DNA of 64,000 bases from NCBI RefSeq assembly GCF_901709675.1, contig NC_051094.1, positions 7,868,501 to 7,932,500 on the forward strand, read 5' to 3'. This document shows positions 1 to 11,077 of the stretch, in pieces; the stretch's first letter is position 1, and the number at the start of each line of letters is the position of its first letter. Below the pieces are notes generated by a model, which searched no databases, was not told where the DNA came from, and saw only the letters and a program-made list of their open reading frames with translations. The translations under genes and the position numbers were made by a program. The DNA comes from Syngnathus acus. Its lineage: Eukaryota; Chordata; Actinopteri; Syngnathiformes; Syngnathidae.

Positions 1-144
1 ATCATCATGCGTGATATGCTTCCACTCCAGGTAGAAATGATAAACTTCAAACATTGTCGGTAGAGTGAACGGGTTTGACGAGGGCGACAGTTTGAGGCTG
101 GACCTCACTCCACATGATTTTCTAGGGCAATTAAAAACAATTAC

Positions 145-3100
145 CGTGACGATGGCGCTGATCGTCAGATAGGTCCAGGTCCAACATGAGGTCATCTTCA
201 TCCAGCTCGGAGGAGCCCATATTATTCAGAACATCCTAAAAGATAGACAAACGTCAAATAAAGATGATTAACATGTTGGGAAAATAACGTTAATACAATA
301 AAGAAGAGACAGTTCTGGAACGCCTCAGGATATAAATCACCCAAAATTAAAATGGGTTGGACAGCACAAGCTATAAAAAGATGAAGTGATTTTAATCATT
401 TGGAGAAAAAGATGATCTCTGTTTGGGAAGAGTGTTGGAACTTTCTTGCCTTTGAGACATAGAAAGAGATTTAGTGTCTCATCATGACAGCAGATGGGAA
501 AAGGTACTGAATGAGCGAGAAGACAAAGTGATCATCCCTCCATCCATTTTCGCTAGTGCTTGTCACCTATCCCAAATGACTTTTGGGCAGGGTACACAAT
601 GTTGCCAGCCAATCGCAGGTCACACACAAACATCCACTCACATTTGCACCCATGCACGATTCTTTCATCGAGCTAACATGCATATTCTGGAGATGCGAGG
701 GGAGGCTGGAGTACCCAAGGAGCATGAAAACGAGATTTAAACCCAAAACTTCTCGACTATGAGGCAGACATGCTGCAGAACGTGATCAGTTAACTAAAAA
801 GACAAGCAGCCATTCATCGAACCTGGATTTTTTTGAGTAGCTTTTTATTCCTTCATAATCAACTGCACTGCAATGTGTCACCAAAAAACTGTAAATCTAA
901 CATGTTAAAATATTGCCGCACTACCCTTTTCCTAAAGCACTCTGCACTATTGTTCTATGAGGACATTCCTCTCATTTTACAGACAAGAAAGAGCTCGGTT
1001 AATGGATAAAATGTCTGCATTAGTTGGAGGCCGTAAGGCAGCGCCGGCCTCTACAATATTGGAACAAAATCCAATACTGCCATCTGAAGGCCAAGAAAAG
1101 GATGACTACTGTAGATTAGAAAACGAGACAAGTACGTTTCCTTTACAAAAAGGAAAGAAAATACGAGATTTGAAAATGGCTAAGGATTTTGTGGCACCCG
1201 TAAATCAGTTTAAAGTAACATTTGACTGGAAACAAAATACAAAACATTTAAACCTTTATACAATGGATCCCTAAAAGTGGGGAAAATATGCCTCATGAGT
1301 TCAAACTCCCATCAAAAAACACGTCAGCAAATCTTGTAAAATGTCTACTTCAATATTTGGTTGAGTTTGGTTCAGGTTCATTTGATAAAAAAAGATTTGG
1401 GCTATTATTTTACCAAGGAGACGATATAACACGGGAACCTTTTAAGTCTCCACACTTTATTTTCATCTGACACACTGTTTACAACATGCTGGTAAGGACT
1501 AGCACTATAGAAAATGGATGGATGCTTCTTCTCCCAATAAATACTTAGCGCTGGTTGAAAGACTTTGGTTAAACGCATGCTCTGGAGAAAAACTAAATCC
1601 ATGCAACTCGGGGAGAGACTCCGAAAATCCAATAAGCGACTTTGCTCTGCTCTCATCACGAAAACAATGCAACAGCCTTATTCCGTATTGATCCGCTACA
1701 CCGACACATGAGAGGAAAGGGGGGTACAAAAGGCACATGAAGGAATAACTAAAAAGGTCGTGTGTCTTTTTAGAAGCAGCTGCTGTCCTTAAATGACAAA
1801 CTGAATCACAGTTTCTCAGTGAAGCTAGCAATTAAAAAAAAAAAAAGAATGCATAGAAAGTAATAGACACACACTGTAGTGTAAAAGAACATTATTGCGT
1901 AATACCCCAACACACAACACAACAGAGCAATGACAATCCTGTCCTTTAAAGAAGCCAGACATGACATTTGCATGATGTTTGCTGCCAGAGGTGGGGGCCG
2001 GAGAGGAGCCAACGTCTTCGACAAATGTAAAATCCGTCTCTTGAACGAGGCTGCATAAAAGGGAACAATACGCACTCGGTCCAAGGGTCCTTTCGCACCT
2101 ATTGTTCAGCCTTTATCTGGTTCTAATCAATTGGTACGTTTGTAAACCTTGGTTTACTGAAGGGGGGGGGGGGGGGGGGGGGGTATTCCCAGCACGCTGC
2201 ATTCACACTCAAGTGGTTACCAGTAGCCCATTCAGGTGGAGCTGTATGAAAACCCAAACCAAAAAACTACTCACCTTGTGGAGATGTAAATCCCACAGCC
2301 ATGACTCATCAATTTCTAAACTCTATGTGCCTCGCTTGTAATGACTTTTATAATAAAACCTGATTGGTCCCCCAGCGAGTTGGATCGGGGCAAAACAGAA
2401 CTGCCTCAGACCAAAGGTAAACCGATGAAAAGCTTACAAGGTGCCAAACTCGAGCTCGATTACAACAAATTAAAACACCCAAACATCCGCAAAGAAATTA
2501 TTCAAGGGAGAGGTCGGGGACACTGCAGAGGAAACTAATTTGACCGCCCGTGTTGGTGACCTTGTTTTTTTGGTCAGCTCATGGCCATACGTGACGGTAG
2601 GAACGACCGGGCTGTAAATCAAGAGTCTCACTTGCAGACACCCCACAGAGAAATGTTTAGTGTGATTATCTTGTCAAGTAGAAGTGGGCGCAATCGCTGT
2701 CGGCCTGCTACATTATTATCCGGCTGTCAAAAGCAACGAAAAGGTGGGCGGAACAGCAAATGCGATAAATGTGACAAATATCTCAAAGCTGGGCCCACCC
2801 TGGCACCCCAAAGAAATGTCGAGATAAAAACAGAAACCGAAAGAAATAAGTAAACAGATACCTTACAGGTTTATCTATATGCGCTTCTCAAAATGTCTCA
2901 TTCATCACTCCAAATGGACGCCTATCATAATATGGAGCACTTTCAGGAAAGAAGATGTTACATTTACTGAAATGGTGATGCCAATCGTCAGTGAACGGCT
3001 TACCCAAGACCCCCCCATCGTGAGTTTGGAGAACATTTGGGGAAAGGCGCGTCTTAAAGTGCACATTGCTTGTATGCAAATGTTAGAGTGAGCTAATCCT

Positions 3101-6100
3101 CCCCATCAGGTGTGACACTGAATCCCCCCCCTCTGAGTTTTTAGGCATTGTGATTTTGATCTTCTGTGACTGGTGCGTTTGACTTGTCTGACAGTTAATA
3201 TTAACGGGAGCCGCATCATTTAATCGTTCACTCAATCGTGATTAAAGCTTAGGGTGTGTTCAAGAGTGTTTTATTGTTTTCAAACTTCTGCATAAACTTT
3301 TACATCAATTAAAACGGTTTGAAACAGTTAATTAAGCTTCTACGCTCATGATCCCAAATATAATTCATCTCAATCGGAAATGATCTTCGAGGTACTACAA
3401 GCAAAGTAACACACTTACCAAACTTCCCAATTTGGATGATGAGGAGTTGTTTCTGTGTTTCAGCAGGCCGCATCCTTCCATGCCAGGGTTGCCGTGGATA
3501 CGAGGACCGCCGGCCCCTTCCGAGGAGGAACGCAAACGCCGCTCCAAACGCATCACCTCATGGTAGGGGCTGACACTGCTGCACAGCGAGGCTGCAGGAA
3601 GGCACAAAACAATAAACATTCACAATTTATTTATAATGGGGGGGTTATATGTTAGTTTTGTATTGAAACTAAATCACGGATGAAAATCCCAATAATGTTG
3701 CAGAGGGTTGTTTGGTTATAGTGAACAAAAGAGAGCCACAACTACAAACAGGAATGTGAAAGAAATGCTTTTTAGCGGGTAAACAGAAACCTCCTTCAAC
3801 ACAAATTTGCATACTGAACAGTATTTACAAAGTGTGTATGCGAGTCCTTTTATTTCCACGCATCAAAAGGTGAGTGGGCGTAATTGCATGTTTGTCCTCA
3901 CACTGAAGAAGTCTTTAGAATTTTTAAAATCAGCCAAAAAAGGAAAAGAGCCCAGAGACTCCTCATTTATGTTACACTAGAGCACAGAAATAAATTACAT
4001 TGAATTATTAGGTAGCGGTATATCTCTTGCCATGTGGATTTATTTAGGGCACCACTGTTCTCTTGGGATTATCACATGTCCGCTCCGACCCTCGTGGAGT
4101 GTGTGGGGTTAGCAGGTTGTTGATTGAATGGTCTGAATGGTCCGTATGTGTGAATTGCTTGTTTGTCTATATGTGACTTATTCAGGGCGCACTTGGCCTC
4201 TTGCCCAAAGTCAGCTGGGAGAGGCTCCAGCTCAAGCTCATTTGCAGCCGTATTGAGGACAAATTTGACAAAAAAGATGGAGGCCTATTCAGTGATGCCG
4301 GTATTTGTCCACTGTGCCTTTTAACGGGAATGCGGTCAAGGCAGGATATTGCAACGACTGTGTACGCATTTAAACAAACAGATGGCATCGTCCAATTAGA
4401 TAATTGGATCTCGTCAGCGCTAGTGTTTTGTGTAACATGTAAAATAATTGGCAGTAAGGTGTTAATCAATTATCAAATTAATCTATGTAACGATTCATCG
4501 AAACCTAATCGATTACCAAATCAAATTTTTTTTTTTTTTAATCCATTAATAGTTCAGATACCTGACTCTTTCTCAACAGTAAATATTTTATATCTAATCA
4601 AAATAAAACATTTGCTTTCATTTTTTAAATCAACGATCAATACTTTTGCCTATTTTCCAACATGTTACAAACAAACCCAAGAACTGAATCCTAATGAATT
4701 CATGTTTTTGACTTTCTGCACTGTCAATTTGAAATCCTGTTCTAATCTAGATTGAAGGGACGGAAATTAAAACCATTTGCATTGTACGGTTCACTGACAA
4801 AATTATCGCTAGAAAAATATTTGCCACCCGAGTGAAAACTGCTTGCAACACATTATTGCGGGATAAGTGACTTGTGGCATCACAGAATACACGTCGAGGG
4901 CTCTTTCAGGCAGGTTTCTCGTACTACCTCAGAAGGCTGAAACCTTAGTCAACTTTACTCCTTCGATTTATGTCAGTGTCATTTATATATATATATAAAA
5001 AAAAGAGGGATTTTTTTCGTTGTACTTTTACAGGTAGTGTCTGAGGTGCCTGCCTGTCAGAAAGTGGAGCATTTTACAAGCTGTGTAAAAGGGGCTCTCT
5101 AATACTACCTCAAAAAGCTGAAACTTTGTCCCTACATTCCGTTTCAGTGCCTTTTATATGAAACACTAATACATAAAAAAGGGGGAGATAGGAAATGACA
5201 ATTTTTACAGACAGTGCAAGCGGGCTTTTGACGACGATATCTCAGAAAGTGGAAAACTGCTCTCTTTCTAATACTTCCACAGAAAGCTGAAACTTGTTGT
5301 GTCAACTTTGCTTCCCTGTTCTGTACTGATGCAGTTTATTCAGAAAGGTCATACCTGTGTGCGGCTTTCTTAAGTGACAGGACCTGGGTTCACGACAGCC
5401 GCAAAAGTTCCCTCTCTCGTGAACCGACAGAGTGTGTCGCGCCTTCCTCTCCGTCTGTTCCGGGTACGAGCGGCAGCCGTCGCTTCTCGGCGCTCCCGCC
5501 TCGCTCTCGCTGGTAATTTCGGGATTGACCGGCTCCTGTCCCGGCGTCTCCGTCCCGGCCTCCTCTCTCTCTTCCTTGCGCTCTTCCCGCTTGTCCGGCG
5601 AAAGTTCCCGCGAGGCCGGACAGGGTACGGCCGTCTCGGGTTCAGAGAGGGAGACGGCCGTCTCGTAGTCGGTGTTGTTGGCCGTGCTGGTCTCGGGAAC
5701 CAACGGATTCTCAGTGCCAGATGGAGCCGGCGTGAAGAAAACCTAAGAAGATGACATTGAACTTTATCTTGCATGGTCATGTTTAATATTGTCAGTACAG
5801 GTGATTTTTTTTTTTTCCTCATTCTCAGCAGAACATAAAATAAAACTCTTGAATGATGGCACACAGGTGTAAAATGTGAAGGGCAGACTTTTTATACTCT
5901 TAATAGAAAAGACTTCTCATGCCTGGTGCTGGGGGCTTACACAAGACTTCACACGTTTCACAATAAATATACCTACTTTTTCTTTTATTTTAGTTTTTAG
6001 GTTCTTCACATCCAAGGGCACCTCAAGTCCGTGTGTGTTTATAAGAAGAAAGTTTTATTGAATAGTGGCACCTGCAGCGGCAGCATGGAGGAATAATGGT

Positions 6101-7795
6101 CATTAGAGCTGACTCACAATTTGAGTTTGATGTTCTTGGCTAGGCCTTCACATGTATAGCTTGCATGTTCTGCTGAGGCCTTTTTTTGTATATTCCAGCC
6201 GCCGAAGGCTTTAAGCGCAAACATGAAGGGATGTGTAGACAAGCGGTGTCAAACTCTGGCCCGCGGGCCAAATGTGGCCCACAGTGTAATTATATTTGGC
6301 TCACGGTGCCAAATTGTCGACTTTATGTGCCAATACAAAAATTGCAATTAGTCTTCACTTTTAGAAAAATAGAGCTGTCACTTGCAAGTTTTATTACCAA
6401 TCATCTTTTTAAAAACGAAGTTTTTTATGGGTCTCTGATTTCAAAGCTAGTGATTTATAAGTTTGTTGTGTAGCCAATACTGTAAATATGAGACATTCAT
6501 ACATTATTTGAGTTGACAGTCATAGTGGCCCTCAGAAGGAAACTATAACCACGATGCGGCCCACGAAAAAAATAAGTTTGACACCCTTGTGCTAGACGGA
6601 CGAATGTATTTGATTAACAGTTGAAATTTAAGCGGAGCATTCTGCGAACATGTCTGACAGTTGGGACAGACATTTTTTTGACACTTCATTTTATATACTT
6701 GCCGATTATTACCCTTCTCTGTGGTGTGTCAAATTAATAACTCATTTTTACTTTACAGGGACAGCTTGAAAATTAAGATACAATGCTGCATTTTTTACCT
6801 ATTATCAATTGTTCCCAAAAGTTAAGAGTGTGTTTAACAGTAGCTGACTGTCATGGACCAGATTGTTGACTTTATAGTCAAGACAATTTAGCTGTCAATT
6901 GATCTAGGAGCGGTACCTGTGAGGAGGAGATGAATGTCTCTGGGACAGATGGACCCTCAGCTGAGGCAGTGTCGGTGGTCAGTGTGGGTCCAGGACTGGT
7001 AGCTGGTAGAGCTTCAGCCTCAGAGACGGAGTCCTCTGTGATGGGGATGAACTCAGAAGGGGTGACGGCCGTGGTGCGGTCCTCTGATACCATGGGAGAC
7101 TGGAGGGAGCTCTCCAGGCCGCCATCGCTCGGACAAGACCCTGGGGTGAGCCCCCCGGCCCCCGGTGTGACGACAACACACTCCTGAATGTCCCCCGGTG
7201 GTTTGTGGTGAGAGAAGCGGTGGTGCGCCGAGAGGGACTTGGGCAGCAGGTGCTTTTTGTGTCGTGACGAGCGCCTGCTACCGTTCCCGTAATCTTCGAT
7301 GAAGCCCGAGTCATCGCCCTCGTTGACCGCCGAGCCGCCGAGGCAATTGATGAAGACATTCCGATTGGTCGAGGATGAGGACGCCGACGCCTTGTCAAAA
7401 TCCTCCGTTTGAGAGCGCGTGATTTTCTTCTGCCGGTGGCTCCCGAAGCCGAACGAGTGTCGCGATTTAGGGTGAGCGTCGCTCGCTCCCGCCGACTGCT
7501 GGCTGTTCCCGTTGGCGTCGGTGGTCTGCGCCGGCGTGAGGTTCAAATTGACGGGCTGGACGCTAGGCTGGTGGCTCCGCTTGGCCGAAAAGCTGAGCGA
7601 GGGCGCGCGAAAGAGGCTCCGCCTTTTGCCGGTGCTCCCCGAGCTGGAGTTTGTGCTGGAGGGAGATGACGTGTGCACGCAGTTGCCGCCTGAAGACGGG
7701 GACGACGGCAGCGAGTCTTGCCGCTTGCTGTTGCTCCGGCGGAAGATGGGCAGGCGGGAGACCAGCGTGGAGCGGCGGGAGCTGGATTCACCCAT
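145..7795 (-). CDS. ccser1: Coiled-coil serine-rich protein 1, 5' portion (partial)
   Basis: Four coding exons are visible: 6917-7795, 5355-5742, 3419-3591 and 145-235. Phases join cleanly (0, 1, 0), giving about 510 residues; human CCSER1 is about 900, and the rest lies left of the window. The start at 7795 opens MGESSSRRSTLVSRLPIFRR, nearly identical to the vertebrate CCSER1 N-terminus. Later hallmarks are the RNVFINCL and EGDDSGF blocks (exon 1), ERRLRSSSEG (exon 3) and DVLNNMGSSELDEDDLMLDL (exon 4). A strong acceptor at 7823/7824 leaves 28 nt of 5' UTR on the start-codon exon, so an upstream non-coding exon is expected. The protein is Ser/Arg-rich and low in complexity; the C-terminal coiled coil is not in the window. 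Literature on FAM190A/CCSER1 links its loss to cell-division defects; no catalytic activity is known. CCSER2 was considered, but its N-terminus differs. Confidence 0.93.
541..640 (-). repeat. Dispersed retroelement-tail-like repeat fragment
   Basis: Diverged copy of a repeat abundant in fish, recognised by the CCATTTT(C) start, a CCCAAATGAC-like core and the CCAGCCAATCGCAGG block. Related copies in this window lie near 4183-4275, 46712-46800, 51755-51860 and 61095-61215. The family was not named because no repeat library was available. Confidence 0.45.
2162..2183 (+). repeat. Poly-G run of 22
   Basis: Uninterrupted run of 22 G on the plus strand (C on the ccser1 sense strand) inside a ccser1 intron. 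The length is uncertain in most sequencing data. Confidence 0.9.
4183..4275 (+). repeat. Dispersed retroelement-tail-like repeat fragment
   Basis: Contains a CCCAAAGTCAGCTGGGAGAG-type block followed by GCTCCAGCT, the core of a very common fish interspersed repeat. It matches the copy at 61095-61215 in the same orientation. It lies in the ccser1 intron between exons 2 and 3. Confidence 0.5.
4450..4790. repeat. AT-rich ATTAATCGA-type interspersed repeat (degenerate)
   Basis: Dense with AATCGATTA, TAATC and AATCAA words around an A/T-rich core, resembling the degraded 'regulating ATTAATCGATT' repeats of fish genomes. A similar stretch is at 17742-17960. The 184-codon open frame covering this region on the plus strand looks like translated repeat, not a gene. 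The family is not certain. Confidence 0.35.
4900..5340. repeat. Diverged three-copy tandem repeat, unit about 170-185 bp
   Basis: The motif CTACCTCAGAAGGCTGAAAC near 4924 recurs, diverged, near 5105 and 5272. The flanking word CAGAAAGTGG recurs at about 5058 and 5242, and GGGGCTCTCTAATACT/CTCTCTTTCTAATACT blocks precede copies 2 and 3. The array ends just before ccser1 exon 2 (5355), within the intron. Confidence 0.6.
6240..6589. mobile_element. Non-autonomous hAT-like DNA transposon (MITE)
   Basis: About 350 bp bounded by inverted repeats: GGTGTCAAACT at 6245-6255 and its exact complement AGTTTGACACC at 6575-6585. The ends can be extended as CAAGCGGTGTC and, inverted, CAAGGGTGTC. Internal GGCCCGCGGGCCAAATGTGG-like words next to the terminus are characteristic of the hAT families widespread in fish. 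No transposase is encoded. A clean 8-bp target duplication was not found. It sits in the intron between ccser1 exons 1 and 2. Confidence 0.65.
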
Positions 7796-7823
7796 CGATA
7801 GGCTGAGGCGGTGGTGGGGTAGT

Positions 7824-10800
7824 CTGAGGACCAGACAGACAACAACAAACTTGAACATAGAGAAGCTTCCCATTCAACATTTGGGCGAAACAGAGAGGAC
7901 CTGCCGTGTAAGCCTACCATAACATCACTAATCAATCAAAAAGGTTTGTTTTTCCCGCTGACAAGAGCGTGTCCAAAACTTGCTCTGCGAGACGCGGCCA
8001 TGTGGTTTTTGCAGTAATCCCATTAACAGACAGACAAACACATCACAGTAAACATTAACTTGCAGATTACTTACATGCCATGTTAACTTTTAGCTATCAA
8101 GGGCAAAGAAGCTGCATGAAAACTAAAAAGATGACACTGGCTTTACAAATCACACAACAAATAGTTCAAATACTCACATCTTCATTATTTGCTCCACTTG
8201 ATGAGCCCAGCACTCCCAAAGTAGCAAGAGAACAACTCAAGTGTTTTGGTTTTGACCTGGCTGTAATAAGCTTACTTTAACTCCCTGCGCCGAGGTGCCT
8301 CGCTGGGTGCGTCACCTCCGAAAGCAAATTTGATCAAGCTGCCAACAAGTCATTTATTACGGTCACATCAGCCCATTTCAGGAGGCCCGCATGCCAAACA
8401 TTGAAGGTCATTCAAATGTCACCTCGTATCGACTTCCAAAACGTTTGGATGGATTTGAGCGGTCAGAATTCACCCCCAATCAATCACAGGGTCCAAAAAA
8501 TATGAGTGTATTATTGTGATTGCGCAGTGCATACAGCTGACCTAGACAATGCACTCTGACCGAGTACCTTGAGTCGAGAAACATCCTCCATCTGATTAAA
8601 CACAGATTACAGACAGATTGAGGGCTGGTGAACAGCTACGACTTGAAAAGCTCTTGAAATAAATTTAGATTTAAAGTGTCAGCGATATTACTGCAGCATA
8701 GCACTTCTATCCATCCATAATTTTGTTTTGCAAATTTCCAGTCCACTGTGTTTTTCTGTGCATCTTGAATTTGACAAGCAGCGTATAAAGTATGAGTCAG
8801 TCAATTTGTTGGTAAATTTAAAACATGACCTCACCCCACCAATCTGTTCAGATGGGGGTTTTTTTTCATTGTGTCATGAAGTTTTTCCGGATCCTACACT
8901 GTGCCCCGCCCCACACAGGAGCATAGTTTGTGACTTCCCACTCCTCCCTTTGTTAGATGTCATTGTCAGTCACACCTCTGAACCTAACCTGCATCTTTTA
9001 GGAATGTCGGAGGACTACCCCTCCGAGGGATTCCAACCCAGATCTCCAGATGCTAATCACAAGGCGTCCCAAATGCAAAGTTGTTACGTTAAAAAAACAA
9101 AAAAGCCCATTCATATATTTTGTGCTTGGTGCTTTGTTGTCTTGAATCAACAGCTGGCGACTTATGGGAGCACCCTGCCGCCTTCCTAATGACACCATAT
9201 GCTAACAGATTAGCTTTGAATCTTTTCCCCTTACTTACACTCAACACACGCAAACACACTCAATAAACAGCGACTCCCACTTTGCCGCGCAATTAGCATG
9301 AGACCATGTTGTTTTTAGTGTATATGCATGTGCGTGTGTATGGGGTGTGACTCAACGGGCTTCCAAAATCGCTTTGACGACGGGGTGCACGCCGATGTCT
9401 GATATAAACAACTAACCTCATCATACAGCAGAGTATCAAAAACACACTCATCCTTTGTAGCCACTTGGCAGACACACTAATGGAGCTGGAGTAAGAAGGT
9501 ATTTGTGGGGCGGTACTGTCACCTTGCAGTCTTTAAGAGGTTGTACTGGAAGGAATCGTAGCTTATAATATATAAAGTGTACAGTGAAGCCTCCAATCAT
9601 CACAGAGGATTTACGTGTGCATGGGCGACTGCGGTTGTCACCATATTGTTTATCGTCACGTTATCATCATGATTCTCTTTGCGGTGGCCTTGCATCACAA
9701 AATCCTAAGAAAAAGAAGTTAAGCATTAACCCAAAAGTGATCCGCACTCAGCTGATGTCTAACTTGGGGGCACACATGATGGTTTTTGAGCAAGCAAAAT
9801 GTCACGGACAGCCCTCAGTAAGATGCAGTAATCCTAACGTATTGTCTGCTCTCTCCCAACATAGCACCACATTGATGCAGCCTACGCCTTGTAGGCTGGC
9901 ACAGGCCCCGTGTTATTTGTAGTATATGAATAAACAGTGAGTGAGAACTTCAGAAAAGAACATCTTAACCACACATTGGCAAACATGTTTCAAATACAAT
10001 AGAATCATCAGATAACAAAATTTCTCCATAAACCAGTGAGGGAAAAAAAATACAGAGAAATATAAAGAACAGGAACAGGAAACACAAATTGCTGTTTTTA
10101 TTGGCTAATGTCTAATACTTAATCGTCACATTGTAGAGCACTGAGCACAATTATCAGTTGCTAGTTAAGTATTATTGTTTGTTCAGTTAAACAATGTTAT
10201 GGCTTTAATCTGGATGTGCTTCAACTTCCTATTTTCTGTTCCCATTAACTTTGGATTGATAGAGTCCTGTAGCTGACATTTGCTGCACTTATCAAAACTA
10301 TTTGGTATTTGTTGTACCTGTGTACTGGAATTAAAAGAAAAAGTAAGCAGTTAGAATTTTGATGATGCTTTCATTCTCCTGTTATTTGTCAAATTTACTT
10401 CAATGGTGTTGTTTAAAACCTGTGTGTTGTTCGCCAGGCTGTCATGTGACATTGGTGTCTGCTGGCCTAAAGTTAGAAGGAGCGACAGAGAAACACACAA
10501 AACCGGTGCATCCATAGATTCTTCATAGGTGCATGTATAAAACGACTTCCTGATTACCTGCATCTTATTTTCATTACTCCTTGCTAAGATTATCATATCG
10601 TATCACTACCGATGGCAGGCAAAGCTATTTTCTGCGTGATCAATAAACAATTTGCTTGTTTGTTATTGTAGTAACAATAAATGAAGATGGTTAGTGTTAA
10701 TGCAGTTTATTAGAGAGAGAGTATGTTTGACTTAGGTTGTCACTTATCAGAAATGTAGATAAAGTACAAATTCATAAAAATCCAACTTATTCCGTTCCAT

Positions 10801-11077
10801 TACAGGGTTGCTCGCTCTATAAGCAATTGTAAACACTTTTAGGGGGGCGTGTACTTTTTGGGAGAATTACTCCAGTTCACGTTGGATTTTAACCTCGAGC
10901 CCGGCGAATAGCAAGGGGAAAGTGTAAATCATTTTTGACGAGGCCCCGTGAGCGGACACAAGCGTCACCCTCAGCCCGCCTGCATGTGCACCTGCCCGCC
11001 TCAACAACCCCCTGGAGGCTCTCTCTGCCTTGGCACCACGACACGGGCCGCTACTTGATTAAAGCAAAAGCAAATCT
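7824..11077. other. Probable ccser1 first intron, no gene seen
   Basis: About 3.2 kb between the start-codon exon and the composite repeat. Short open frames here show no recognisable domains and no splice structure. A GC-rich patch at 10900-11040 sits just before the repeat. Positions 8700-8720 carry an ATCCATCC tract typical of dispersed fish repeats. Nothing else is supported. Confidence 0.5.

Larger units (their letters stand above)
236..3418. other. ccser1 intron, no gene seen
   Basis: Intron between the third and fourth coding exons. It holds a dispersed-repeat fragment near 541-640, an ATGGATGGATG tract near 1510 and a 22-base G run at 2162-2183. Several 60-108-codon open frames on both strands have no family resemblance and no splice context, and are judged non-coding. 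Confidence 0.6.

Noticed and set aside
2162-2183. Poly-G run as a possible G-quadruplex control element
   Set aside because: A plain homopolymer deep in an intron, of uncertain length, is better treated as a simple repeat; nothing links it to a promoter or splice site.
4201-4755. 184-codon plus-strand open frame
   Set aside because: Spans a dispersed repeat and an AT-rich repeat remnant in a ccser1 intron. No domain or splice support.
7512-7922. 136-codon plus-strand open frame and other frames over the ccser1 first coding exon
   Set aside because: Antisense shadows of GC-rich ccser1 coding sequence, whose minus-strand translation matches CCSER1.
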